Positions 24,617 through 33,511 of a stretch of 64,000 bases of DNA are shown here, in pieces. The DNA is from Paenibacillus aurantius. Lineage in GTDB: Bacteria; Bacillota; Bacilli; Paenibacillales; NBRC-103111. Position 1 is the stretch's first letter; every line of letters starts with the position of its first letter. The notes beneath the pieces were generated by a model. It made no database searches. It saw only the letters and a program-made list of their open reading frames with translations, and was not told where the DNA came from. Both the position numbers and the translations under genes were made by a program. The stretch is from contig NZ_CP130318.1 of NCBI RefSeq assembly GCF_032268605.1, positions 749,501 to 813,500 of the forward strand, given 5' to 3'.

Positions 24617-25962
24617 GCGAATGGTTTGGTGATCTGCCAGAACGATGGGAAAGTAAGCGTATTGGGGCGTTGTTGCAGCAACGCAAAGAGACAAATGCAC
24701 CAGTGAAAACGGATTTTATCCTATCTCTGTCAGCGGCACATGGTGTTGTTCCGTATTCCGAGCGCGTGGAGAAAGGAGGCAACAAGCCTAAAAATGACTT
24801 AACAAAATATTCAATCGCACATGAGAACGACTTGCTTGTTAACTGCATGAATGTACTGGCAGGCTCTTGTGGTGTTTCTAAATGGCATGGTGCGATAAGC
24901 CCTGTGTACTACGCTTTATATCCAAGGAACGCAGATGAAATCAACATCTGGTACTACAATTACATCTTTCGTTTGGTTACGTTCTATCGAAGTTTAATTG
25001 GTATTAGCAAAGGCATTCTTGTTCACGAATCTTCAACAGGAAGCCTTAATACAATTCGCTTACGTGTTTCAATGCAAAATATGAACTATGTTATGATGCC
25101 CCTCCCGCCACGCAATGAGCAAGACCAAATTGTACGCTTTTTAGATTGGAGAGTCTTGGGGATAAACAGGCTTATTAACGCTAAGAAGAAGCTGATTGCA
25201 CTGTTGCAGGAGCAGAAGCGGGCTGCGATAAATGAGGCTGTGACGCGAGGCGGTGATGGATGGCAGGACGTTAGTCTTGGTAATCTTGGTAGCTTTCGTA
25301 AAGGATTTGGTGGTTCTCGTGCCGATGATGCAGAGAGCGGTGGCGTTGCTTGTATTCGTTATGGTGATATTTATCGTAGTGGCGTATTGTTCTTGCACGA
25401 ACCAATCACAAGAATTACAGCGGAGTCATCAGTTTCATATGCTCGAGTTTATAAGTCCGAAATGTTGTTTGCTTTATCCGGAGAAACTAAAGAGGAAATA
25501 GGGCAAGCACTTGTTAATAGTATTGACGAGGACACATGGTGTAGTGGTGATGCCGCAATATTCACTGCTAATGATAATGTTTTATATAGCTTTTTGGCTT
25601 ACGCTTTACGGTGTCCTTATGTAGCAAAACAAAGGGCATCTATGGCAAAAGGTGATATTATCGTTCACATTTCTACAAGTGCGCTTCGTCGACTCAAAAT
25701 TCTTGTACCTCCTATTGGAGAGCAAGAAGCTATTGTTTCACAGCTTGATACCATTTGTGTTGGTATTGATAGCAAAATAAAAATTGAAAACGAGCAGATG
25801 AAACTCCTCCAGGAATACCGCACTCGCCTTATTTCCGATGTAGTCACAGGCAAAATGGATGTGCGGGACGTGGTAATTCCCGATTATGAAACTGTAGAGG
25901 AAACTGCTGTTGTGGAAGATGATGATGCGGACGATAGTTTTGAAGAAGCGGGTGATGAATAA
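24613..25962 (+). CDS. hsdS: type I restriction-modification system, specificity subunit HsdS
   Basis: A 449-residue protein with two target-recognition domains separated by helical spacers. The first half begins FGDLPERWESKRIGALLQQR and ends in the conserved helix VLGINRLINAKKKLIALLQE; the second starts WQDVSLGNLGSFRKGFGGSR and ends IKIENEQMKLLQEYRTRLIS. It determines the split recognition site. Its C-terminus has an unusual acidic tail of about 30 residues (EDDDADDSFEEAGDE). It overlaps hsdM by four bases and the next gene by one. The recognised sequence cannot be read from this. Confidence 0.95.
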   Translation: MSEWFGDLPERWESKRIGALLQQRKETNAPVKTDFILSLSAAHGVVPYSERVEKGGNKPKNDLTKYSIAHENDLLVNCMNVLAGSCGVSKWHGAISPVYYALYPRNADEINIWYYNYIFRLVTFYRSLIGISKGILVHESSTGSLNTIRLRVSMQNMNYVMMPLPPRNEQDQIVRFLDWRVLGINRLINAKKKLIALLQEQKRAAINEAVTRGGDGWQDVSLGNLGSFRKGFGGSRADDAESGGVACIRYGDIYRSGVLFLHEPITRITAESSVSYARVYKSEMLFALSGETKEEIGQALVNSIDEDTWCSGDAAIFTANDNVLYSFLAYALRCPYVAKQRASMAKGDIIVHISTSALRRLKILVPPIGEQEAIVSQLDTICVGIDSKIKIENEQMKLLQEYRTRLISDVVTGKMDVRDVVIPDYETVEETAVVEDDDADDSFEEAGDE

Positions 25963-26555
25963 TGCTCGCAATAAAAGAATGGAATTGGGAAAAGCCAAGC
26001 AAGCGAGAACGAAAAGAAGAAACTTTTCGCTGTCCGTATTGTAATGTTGTTGTTCGCACAACTGCCGACACAAGAATTGTTGATGCCGAACTCGGTGCGA
26101 TTAAGTACCATATCTTTAAGTGTTCGCAGTGCAGTATGCCCGTAACGATAGGGCAAGATGGCAAGATAATACCGCCGTCCTTATTCCTGCCATTTGAGGA
26201 TATAAAGCATCTGCCAGAGAAGATTGAAAAGATGTACGTTGAATGTAGAAAGTCGTTTTCTACTGAATGTTACTACTCGGTTATAATGGTCGCTCGCTCG
26301 TTAGTGATGCATATAGCTGTGGATAAAGGTGCAGGCGCAAATCTTAGTTTTATTGAATATGTAAACTATTTAGAGACAGAAGGGTATACATCGCGGCACA
26401 ATCGACCTTGGGTCGACAAAATAAGGGAACGAGGAAACCATTACATCCACGAAATAGACGAAGCAACAAAAGAAGACGCTGCACGAATAATTGTATTTAT
26501 TAGTCAATTGCTTAAAAATGTATATGAACTTCCACAAATGGCGAACGAGGTTTGA
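25962..26555 (+). CDS. DUF4145 domain protein inside the hsd operon
   Basis: A 197-residue protein: an N-terminal zinc ribbon (CPYC near 24, CSQC near 54) followed by a HEPN-like helical bundle of DUF4145 type (SFSTECYYSVIMVARSLVMH, then VDKIRERGNHYIHE and DEATKEDAARIIVFISQLLK). DUF4145 genes recur within type I restriction operons; their role is unproven, with RNA cleavage or anti-phage sensing being possibilities. Start and stop overlap hsdS and the region just before hsdR, so all four genes should be one transcript. Confidence 0.88.
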   Translation: MLAIKEWNWEKPSKRERKEETFRCPYCNVVVRTTADTRIVDAELGAIKYHIFKCSQCSMPVTIGQDGKIIPPSLFLPFEDIKHLPEKIEKMYVECRKSFSTECYYSVIMVARSLVMHIAVDKGAGANLSFIEYVNYLETEGYTSRHNRPWVDKIRERGNHYIHEIDEATKEDAARIIVFISQLLKNVYELPQMANEV

Positions 26556-26557
26556 GT

Positions 26558-29506
26558 ATGCAAAATACAAGAGAATCGGGACTTGAGTCCCTAATTGTTG
26601 ACTGGCTCGTAGAAAAAAACGGCTACGATCAAGGCACGAACGAGGACTACAACAAAGAGTATACTATTGATGAAACGCGGTTGTTCCGCTTCTTAGAGGC
26701 GACACAACCTAAACAATTGGAATTGCTTGGGGTTAAGCAAAGCAGACTTAAATATAGTCAGTTTCTTGACCGACTTGTTGGTGAAATCGCCAAACGCGGC
26801 GTTATTGACGTTCTTCGAAACGGTGTGAAAGTTTATCCCGCAAGCCTTGTTATGTTTTACATGACCCCATCGGAAAAGAACCCTGCGGCAAAGGAACTTT
26901 TTGAGAAGAACATTTTTAGTGTCACCCGCCAATTGCAATACAGTAAGGATAACACTCGCCTCGCTTTAGATTTTTGCGTTTTTATAAACGGTTTGCCCGT
27001 CGTCACCTGCGAGCTGAAGAACCAGCTAACCAAACAAGACGTGGAAGATGCCGTTTATCAATACAAGACCTACCGCGACCCAAAGGAGTTGCTGTTTAGT
27101 TTCAAGCGGTGTATGGTGCATTTCGCCGTGGACGACGCAAGGGTGAAGTTTTGCACTAAACTAGCAGGGAAAGCGTCGTGGTTTCTGCCTTTTGACAAAG
27201 GCTACAATGACGGTGCGGGCAATCCGCCCAACCCCAACGGCATCATGACCGACTACCTTTGGAAAGAAATACTTACAAAATTTAGCCTTGCCAATATTAT
27301 TGAAAACTACGCCCAAGTGGTGATTGATGAAAATAAAAAAACAAAGAAGAAAACCGAAAAGCAGATTTTTCCGCGCTACCATCAACTCAGCGTGGTTCGG
27401 TCATTGCTTGCCAACGTTAAAGCCAATGGCGTCGGGCAAAAATACCTTATCCAGCATAGCGCGGGTAGCGGCAAGTCGAACTCCATTGCGTGGCTTGCTC
27501 ACCAGCTTGTAGGTCTTGAAGTAAACGGCGTTGCGGTGGTGGATTCTGTGATTGTGGTTACAGACCGTGTGAATCTCGATAAACAAATCCGTGACACTAT
27601 CAAGCAGTTTATGCAGGTGTCGAATACCGTGGCGTGGGCGGAGCGTTCAGGAGATTTGCGGGAAGCAATCGCCGGTGGTAAGAAAATTATTATAACGACT
27701 GTACACAAATTCCCGTTTATTTTAAATGACATCGGCACAGCTCATAAAGGCAGCAAATTTGCTATTATCATAGACGAGGCACATAGCAGTCAAAGTGGTA
27801 ATATGTCTTCATCTATGAACGTCGCCCTTGGTGGCGATTTTGACCCCGAAGCCGACGTAGAGGACAAAATCAACGCACTTGTTGAAGGGCGCAAAATGCT
27901 GACTAACGCCAGTTATTTCGCCTTTACCGCGACACCCAAAAACAAAACTCTTGAGATGTTCGGCATTCCTTCTTCGCAACCAGACGGTACAGTCAAACAC
28001 TATCCGTTCCATAACTATTCGATGAAACAAGCCATTCAAGAAGGCTTTATTTTGGATGTGCTGAAATACTATACACCAATAAAGAGTTTCTATAAACTAG
28101 TGAAAACTGTAACCGACAATCCCGAATACGACAAGAAAAAGGCGCAGAAAAGACTCCGTGCTTACGTTGAGAGTGATGAATTCGCCATTGCCACTAAAGC
28201 GGGCATCATGGTTGAGCATTTCCACGACATCGTCTGCCGCAAAATTGACGGCAAGGCGCGAGCAATGGTCGTAACGAGTAGTATCGAGCGGGCGATTGAA
28301 TACTTTTACGCCATTTACAGCTGCCTAGAAGCACGAAAAAGTCCGTATAAAGCCATCATCGCCTTTTCGGGTGACAAGGAATACGGTGGCAAAACGCTAA
28401 ACGAGAGCCTAATTAACGATTTCCCCAGCAAGGATATTGAAGATATGTTCGCCGAAGAACCCTATCGTATTTTAGTCGTAGCGGACAAGTTCCAAACCGG
28501 CTATGACGAGCCACTCCTGCATACAATGTATGTAGACAAAATTTTGACCGACATTAAAGCGGTACAGACCCTTTCCCGACTAAATCGCGCAAAAGAGGGT
28601 AAGTTTGACACTTTCGTTTTAGATTTTGCTAACGAATCGGAAGATATTGGAAATGCGTTCTCGCGCTATTATCGCACAACGATTCTATCAGGCGAAACAG
28701 ACCCGAACAAGCTATATGACTTGATTTCAGCAATGGAGCAACACCAAGTCTACACAGAATATCATGTGGACGGTTTTATTAACCTTTATCTTGGCAGTGC
28801 GGAGCGCGATAAACTCGATCCAATTCTGGACACTTGTGCCAACAATTACAAAAAACTTGATGAAGCAGGACAAGTTGAATTCAAGTCTTCTGCAAAAGGA
28901 TTTGTACGAACATATGGATTCCTCGGTGCGATACTGCCTTACGGTAATGCCGAGTGGGAAAAGCTGTCCATCTTCCTAAACCTATTGCTACCGAAACTTC
29001 CGTCACCCAAAGAGGAAGATTTGTCGGCGGGTATTATGGAATCAATCGACCTCGATAGCTACCGTGCGGAAGCCCGCTCTATGATTTCAATTCAGCTTGG
29101 AGATGATAATGCCGAAGTTGCCCCTGTTCCGACTGGCGGAATCGGTGGCAAGCAGCCACCCGAACTTGATTTGCTTACAAACATACTGTCAATCTTCAAC
29201 GACCTGTTCGGAAACATCGACTGGAAGGACGCGGATAATGTACGGGCGCAAATACAGCGTATTCCGGGCATGGTATCAAAGGATACCAAGTACCAAAACG
29301 CTATGAAGAATTCGGATAAGCAAAACGCCCGTATGGAGAGTGATGCTGCCTTACAACGAGTGATTTTTAACATTATGGCTGATAATATGGAAATATTCAA
29401 GCAATGGGGTGACAATCCGTCCTTCAAGAAGTGGCTGGCGGATATGGTTTTCAACGTGACATACAACACCGATGGCAAGCCTTTTAGTGGTGAGGCTACG
29501 GTATAA
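26558..29506 (+). CDS. hsdR: type I restriction endonuclease subunit HsdR
   Basis: About 982 residues. The N-terminal nuclease of PD-(D/E)xK type is seen in LALDFCVFINGLPVVTCELK (E-x-K near residues 150-152). The translocase follows with Walker A QHSAGSGKSNSIAW near 302, DEAHSSQSG near 406, and helicase motifs including FAFTATPKNKTLEMFG and VQTLSRLNRAKEG. It cleaves unmodified DNA after ATP-driven translocation with HsdM and HsdS. A TTG at 26552 overlaps the preceding stop; the ATG at 26558 after CGAGG is favoured. All motifs are intact, so the system looks functional. Confidence 0.96.
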   Translation: MQNTRESGLESLIVDWLVEKNGYDQGTNEDYNKEYTIDETRLFRFLEATQPKQLELLGVKQSRLKYSQFLDRLVGEIAKRGVIDVLRNGVKVYPASLVMFYMTPSEKNPAAKELFEKNIFSVTRQLQYSKDNTRLALDFCVFINGLPVVTCELKNQLTKQDVEDAVYQYKTYRDPKELLFSFKRCMVHFAVDDARVKFCTKLAGKASWFLPFDKGYNDGAGNPPNPNGIMTDYLWKEILTKFSLANIIENYAQVVIDENKKTKKKTEKQIFPRYHQLSVVRSLLANVKANGVGQKYLIQHSAGSGKSNSIAWLAHQLVGLEVNGVAVVDSVIVVTDRVNLDKQIRDTIKQFMQVSNTVAWAERSGDLREAIAGGKKIIITTVHKFPFILNDIGTAHKGSKFAIIIDEAHSSQSGNMSSSMNVALGGDFDPEADVEDKINALVEGRKMLTNASYFAFTATPKNKTLEMFGIPSSQPDGTVKHYPFHNYSMKQAIQEGFILDVLKYYTPIKSFYKLVKTVTDNPEYDKKKAQKRLRAYVESDEFAIATKAGIMVEHFHDIVCRKIDGKARAMVVTSSIERAIEYFYAIYSCLEARKSPYKAIIAFSGDKEYGGKTLNESLINDFPSKDIEDMFAEEPYRILVVADKFQTGYDEPLLHTMYVDKILTDIKAVQTLSRLNRAKEGKFDTFVLDFANESEDIGNAFSRYYRTTILSGETDPNKLYDLISAMEQHQVYTEYHVDGFINLYLGSAERDKLDPILDTCANNYKKLDEAGQVEFKSSAKGFVRTYGFLGAILPYGNAEWEKLSIFLNLLLPKLPSPKEEDLSAGIMESIDLDSYRAEARSMISIQLGDDNAEVAPVPTGGIGGKQPPELDLLTNILSIFNDLFGNIDWKDADNVRAQIQRIPGMVSKDTKYQNAMKNSDKQNARMESDAALQRVIFNIMADNMEIFKQWGDNPSFKKWLADMVFNVTYNTDGKPFSGEATV

Positions 29507-29692
29507 ATAAAGAACGAAAAGAGCCTTCCTCAAGGGGGATATGAAGTATTCATTTCAAAAACTCATGCCCGAAGTGACTGTAACCAATATCGCGGGAATA
29601 GGTCGTTCTCCGCATACGATGCATATGCCTGAAAAATCGCATCTAAGCATATTTTTATTGGATAGGCATCAATTGTAAGCGTGAGCTGTCCT
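29507..29692. other. post-hsdR spacer
   Basis: A 45-residue frame (29541-29678, beginning KYSFQKLMPEV) follows hsdR, but its AAGGGGG is only two bases from the ATG, so I do not call it a gene. Confidence 0.3.
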
Positions 29693-29694
29693 AA

Positions 29695-29731
29695 AAAAGA
29701 GCAGAATTAAACGGCTTCTGCTCTTTTAATT
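29695..29731. terminator. bidirectional terminator
   Basis: AAAAGAGCAGAA pairs perfectly with TTCTGCTCTTTT around a nine-base loop, with A/T tails on both sides. It probably ends the hsd operon transcript. Confidence 0.88.
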
Positions 29732-29853
29732 TTGCTAACATTTTTGCTAACATGGCTCCGTATGCATCTTCCTTAACATAGAGCTCGTAGAACATAAAGA
29801 GTGCCTTTAAGCCGCATGGTTAAAGGATTTATGCACGAGCTTTTCGTAATGTA

Positions 29854-29936
29854 GAAGAGGGGGCACGAAGGACGGTTCAGGACTTAAAATCCTGCGGTGG
29901 ATGGCCACTATACGGGTTCGATTCCGGTCCTCGGCA
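29854..29936 (+). pseudogene. tRNA-Leu(TAA)-like remnant
   Basis: The anticodon arm is perfect: CAGGA-CTTAAAA-TCCTG, anticodon TAA at 29885-29887. It is followed by a short variable hairpin (GTGG-ATGG-CCAC), a T-loop TTCGATT and an acceptor-like CCTCGGC-A. The D-arm and 5' acceptor strand (GAAGAGG) are degenerate, the T-stem has a central G-G mismatch, and no CCA is encoded. It looks like the 3' part of a tRNA-Leu joined to foreign sequence, as left at ends of integrated elements. No second copy was found by eye in the window. Confidence 0.55.
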
Positions 29937-29953
29937 TTCAAGGCTAAGTAGCA

Positions 29954-29989
29954 TGAGTCCTGAGGTATCTAATAGACACACAGGACTCA
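29954..29989. repeat. inverted repeat beside tRNA-like remnant
   Basis: TGAGTCCTG pairs with CAGGACTCA, separated by 18 bases. It could be a recombinase or transcription signal of a lost element. Confidence 0.6.
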
Positions 29990-30063
29990 GGTAAACCACC
30001 TTTTCGCAACTTGAACAAAAAAAGCCGGATGAGGAATTTTTGTTGTGTATAGAACCTTACGGA

Positions 30064-30099
30064 CTTGTTGACGTCTTGTTGACGAACAGCGTCAACAAG
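30064..30099. repeat. direct and inverted CTTGTTGACG repeats
   Basis: CTTGTTGACG occurs twice in tandem (30064-30073 and 30075-30084) and once inverted (30090-30099). The last two form a perfect ten-base hairpin with loop AACAG. The spacing resembles a protein-binding array such as an excisionase, operator or recombination arm site. The rest of 29990-30285 shows no gene. Confidence 0.7.
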
Positions 30100-30285
30100 C
30101 AATCAAACTCAAACAAAAGGACCGATATGCTATAGTTAAAACCCTTATATATCAAGGGTATTAACCAACCAATACAGATCCCAACCAACCCGTACATGTT
30201 CCCGCATACGGAGCTCGTTGAGTGTGTCTCGCAGATCGTCTTAAAAGAAGAAGCAGGCTCCCGATAAGGGATAGCCTGCTTCTAT

Positions 30286-30681
30286 TCAGTTGTTTGGAGC
30301 AGAGAAGCGGTAATGAATCCGTGGCATTCCGTCTTCTCGAACTTCAATCCGAGTTACCAAACGGTGTAGCATCTCGGGAGTTAATTCATCGAAATTTAGG
30401 AAGCTAAGCAACTCTGACTTCAGCTGACTAAGGTTTTCTGTAACATTTTCATGTTCAAATTCGGATGTCAACTCGGTTTTCTTCAAGACTAACTCATTGA
30501 TTTCAGTATTGGTGGCATCAACATTTTCGCGATACTCCTCATGTGTAAGGAGCTCATCAGCTAAAAGGTTGACAAAATTCTTTTTACGCTTCTTCAATGT
30601 ATCGATGTCTTTTGATAATTTATCGAGTTGTTTTTGTAGTTGAAGTTTGGACTTTACAGACTTTGCCTCCAGCTCGAGAAG
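30286..30681 (-). pseudogene. large serine recombinase, C-terminal fragment
   Basis: An open stretch of about 131 codons on the minus strand that starts directly after an in-frame stop. It is a coiled coil (KSKLQLQKQLDKLSKDIDTL..., LLADELLTHEEYRENVDATN) ending in LHRLVTRIEVREDGMPRIHY RFS-type sequence, the classical tail of large serine recombinases. The catalytic resolvase domain and recombinase domain are missing; in their place lies the opposite-strand hsdM fragment. It marks a lost mobile element. Confidence 0.82.
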
Positions 30682-31266
30682 TTAGTTGCAAGCTTAGAAG
30701 ATAAATTATGGGCTTCAGCAGATAAATTAAGAGGCAGTATTGATGCATATAAAAATGTAGTCTTGGGGATTATCTTCCTCAAATATATTTCGGATCGTTT
30801 TGAAAAAAGATACCAGGAGCTTGTCGATGAGGGCGGTGGTTTTGAAAATGATCGGGATGAGTATGAACGCTTTAACGTTTTCTATGTGCCAGAAAAAGCG
30901 CGATGGAAATATATTATTGAACATGCGACCAAGCCGAATATCGGACAGATCATTGATGAAGCGTTTATTGCGATTGAAAAAGAAAATAAAAAGCTGGCAG
31001 GCGTGCTCCCTAAAATCTACTCAGGTGCTGATATTGATCAAAGAAGAGTAGGTGAAGTCGTTTTAGTATTTGAAAACTCGGATACTCTGCTAATTGAAGA
31101 AGATGCACTGGGTAGAGTATATGAATACTTCTTGGGCAAATTCGCATTTATGTTAGGACAAGGCGGAGGCGAATTCTATACGCCTAGCAATTTTGAAATG
31201 GCGAGCGGAAATCGAGTCTTACTTTCAGTACCGCGTCTCCAACGCTCCCATGGAAGGAACCAATAA
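30640..31266 (+). pseudogene. truncated second HsdM (N-terminal fragment)
   Basis: Residues from about 9 onward read LEKLVASLEDKLWASADKLR and NVVLGIIFLKYISDRFEKRY, the HsdM N-terminal domain, and continue to GQGGGEFYTPSNFE, where the SAM-binding domain should begin. There it stops being HsdM-like and runs into an ISL3-type transposase remnant at about 31200. No ribosome site or proper start is left: the 5' end overlaps the serine recombinase fragment. It differs in sequence from the intact hsdM at 22796, so it belonged to another type I system. Confidence 0.82.
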
Positions 31267-31357
31267 CAAAATAAAGGTGCTTAAGCGACGTGCTTATGGC
31301 TACAGTAGTATGCGTCATTTTGAAACGAGAATAAGAATGGAATGCAAATCAGCATAG
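31205..31357 (+). pseudogene. ISL3-family transposase, C-terminal fragment
   Basis: Fifty codons in a frame different from the hsdM fragment read EIESYFQYRVSNAPMEGTNN and KIKVLKRRAYGYSSMRHFET, then a stop. The 'N-x-EG-x-NN-KIK...KRRAYGY' pattern is the end of the DDE domain of ISL3 transposases, including the catalytic Glu. The rest of the element is missing, so it is inactive. Confidence 0.82.
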
Positions 31358-31366
31358 CCGAATTAT

Positions 31367-31388
31367 TTTGGGGGGTTAGCCCCCCAAA
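31367..31388. terminator. hairpin after transposase remnant
   Basis: TTTGGGGGG pairs with CCCCCCAAA around TTAG. It may be a terminator or part of the insertion-sequence end; only weak T content follows. Confidence 0.6.
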
Positions 31389-31554
31389 CATATTTAAACA
31401 TGCGATAGAGAGAGTATCAAGCACCTTTTATGGTGAAGAGCTCTTGAGAATTTCGTTGATAATATGTGCTTGATAAATTATCAGGGGGAATGATATATTC
31501 CGTCAAAGTAAAGCAATTAATGATGATTTACCACACCGCGAAAGGAGGCAGCCG

Positions 31555-33072
31555 ATGAGCAAATACAGTTTTTACTATGATGAATCTGAGCATAGCCGGA
31601 AAATCAACCACAAAACTATAACTGCGGAGAATTATTTCGACAGCTTTATTGCGGTTGTCGTTGGCTGGCCCTCCAACAATCAGGCAGCCTTGTATGAAAG
31701 ATACGCAACGTTTGAGTCTAAGTATCTACACAGGCAGTCAAACGGCGAACTAAAAAGCACTACTATCAAGCAAAGCCAACTAAAAAGTGGTTTTGCCTCC
31801 TTGAACGCTGATAACCTCTCCTTGTTAGAGGACTTCTTGGCGCTGTTCGATGAAAGAATCCTTGTCTACTATGCTGTTACAAGCAAAATCGAGTACATCA
31901 TTCATCAGCTATTTGAAGACTACGAAAACAGCCTTTTCGTGGATATGGATGCCATGAAATATTCCATCACGAAGGCAATAGTCTTGTATCAGCCAAGCGA
32001 AATTATGGCGGGGATGTATAATAATACAAGTGAACTTATTGGATTATTGAAAGACTTCTTTACAGCCCAAATCGAAAAAGGTAAGGCAAACGAAACGCTG
32101 AAGCAAAAAGAGATCGTGCAATTCAGCCAAATTCTCTTGCTCTTGGATGACGTGTCCACGATTAAAACAATTGACTGGAATTATGATATTGCTTTCGTGG
32201 GATTTAGAAAATTTTTGGACGAAAAAGGAATCCATGATTATTCGATTACCATAGACAAGGAAGGTGAACATTGCAACACGGTAAAAGCCGCTGAACGAGT
32301 GGGTTTATGCTCAGTTTCCGAGGCAGACTCATTGACTTCCTGCGGAATTCGTATGGCTGATATGTTGGCAGGCATCATTTCAAAGTTGCTTAAGGCACTA
32401 CATAGCGCACTGGAATATGCTTCGCCTGAAGAACTGCTAAACAAGAAGATTCTCGACAAGAGCTGGTTCCTCGTCAATGAGCGACAGCTCGCTCTTTACA
32501 AGAAATTGCACCAAATGGCCATTGAATTGAACAAGACATGGTATAAGGCGTTTGCCGGAACATACTCGGATGATTTGATTGGGTTCATTGCTCTCCTAAG
32601 TTTCATGAATCACTTTAAATCGGTGGAAGATATAAATAAAGACCTTGATATGCAAGGTGAGTATTTTAACGCTTATTGTTGTGAACATCTTGGTGAACAT
32701 TTTGAACAAATGAGATACGGCAGACAAATACCGGCGTTGCCAATTGATGCCGTTACAGATAATGACTTATCTAATGGTTTTGTAATAAATCGTCGAGGTG
32801 CAAAGGTTTACTTTGACATTGACAGGCAACCTTTGCTTGAAATAAAAAACGGACACCAAACCTTCGATGTATTATCAGTAGGCTTAAGTAAAGAAATGAT
32901 TCCAGTAGTTACGATTGTAGAAGAAGACGAAGTAAAATGCTATCGAATTCCAAAAGAGTTATCTGAATGGACGATGACTTTTGTTGGTTTAGCAAATATG
33001 GGCGAGAACGTATTCCCATCTAAAGTTGTGTTTTCAAAGACGAAAGACGGATATGTTGCCGATATTTTATAA
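31555..33072 (+). CDS. DUF3800-like protein with C-terminal extension
   Basis: A 505-residue protein. The start SKYSFYYDESEHSRK has the D-E pair of DUF3800 proteins, and CGIRMADMLAGIISKLLKAL near 262-281 matches their second conserved block (ADMLAG). DUF3800 is thought to have an RNase H-like fold and is frequent in defence islands and mobile elements, but no activity is established. Residues beyond about 380 form an additional beta-rich part. AAAGGAGGCAGCCG gives an excellent ribosome site. It appears monocistronic, between an IS remnant and a strong terminator. Confidence 0.7.
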   Translation: MSKYSFYYDESEHSRKINHKTITAENYFDSFIAVVVGWPSNNQAALYERYATFESKYLHRQSNGELKSTTIKQSQLKSGFASLNADNLSLLEDFLALFDERILVYYAVTSKIEYIIHQLFEDYENSLFVDMDAMKYSITKAIVLYQPSEIMAGMYNNTSELIGLLKDFFTAQIEKGKANETLKQKEIVQFSQILLLLDDVSTIKTIDWNYDIAFVGFRKFLDEKGIHDYSITIDKEGEHCNTVKAAERVGLCSVSEADSLTSCGIRMADMLAGIISKLLKALHSALEYASPEELLNKKILDKSWFLVNERQLALYKKLHQMAIELNKTWYKAFAGTYSDDLIGFIALLSFMNHFKSVEDINKDLDMQGEYFNAYCCEHLGEHFEQMRYGRQIPALPIDAVTDNDLSNGFVINRRGAKVYFDIDRQPLLEIKNGHQTFDVLSVGLSKEMIPVVTIVEEDEVKCYRIPKELSEWTMTFVGLANMGENVFPSKVVFSKTKDGYVADIL

Positions 33073-33161
33073 TGATAACTCAGTTGAACAGCGATAATAC
33101 CATATGTTATTGTGAATTTCATCATGATGTTCCTTAAGGAATTTGAATGATTGAATAGATG

Positions 33162-33194
33162 AATTGGGGACGCGTACGATTCGCGTCCCCAATT
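33162..33194. terminator. strong hairpin terminator
   Basis: A 13-base perfect stem, AATTGGGGACGCG with CGCGTCCCCAATT, loop of seven, followed by TTCTGTT. Confidence 0.8.
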
Positions 33195-33511
33195 TTCTGT
33201 TGCAGAGTGGCGGTTATATATTGATGGATATTCCTATATGTGTGTTGCAAGAGTGGTGATTGATCTGCAAAAAAAGGAATTTTATGTAGTTTTATAGAAA
33301 AAAGTATAGTGAATATTTTCAAATGTATCAATAGAAAGTACCACAAGATTAGAAATACTATGGAAATCATAAGAAAACACATGCCTCTGATTCTGGAGGT
33401 AATATAAACATGGCATTAAAGAGAAATCAGAATCAAAGTTATACGAAGGCAAAAGGATAGGACATCCTATGTTCCAATTTGAATTGGGCTGAAAAGTGAG
33501 GTGTAAAAGAT
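33195..33511. other. leader region of the ABC-three-component-like cassette
   Basis: About 315 AT-rich bases. It holds a 16-codon open frame at 33410-33460 (product MALKRNQNQSYTKAKG) with a proper GGAGGT site nine bases upstream. This could be a leader peptide or the start of a lost gene. GTGAGGTG at 33496-33503 serves the next gene. Confidence 0.35.
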
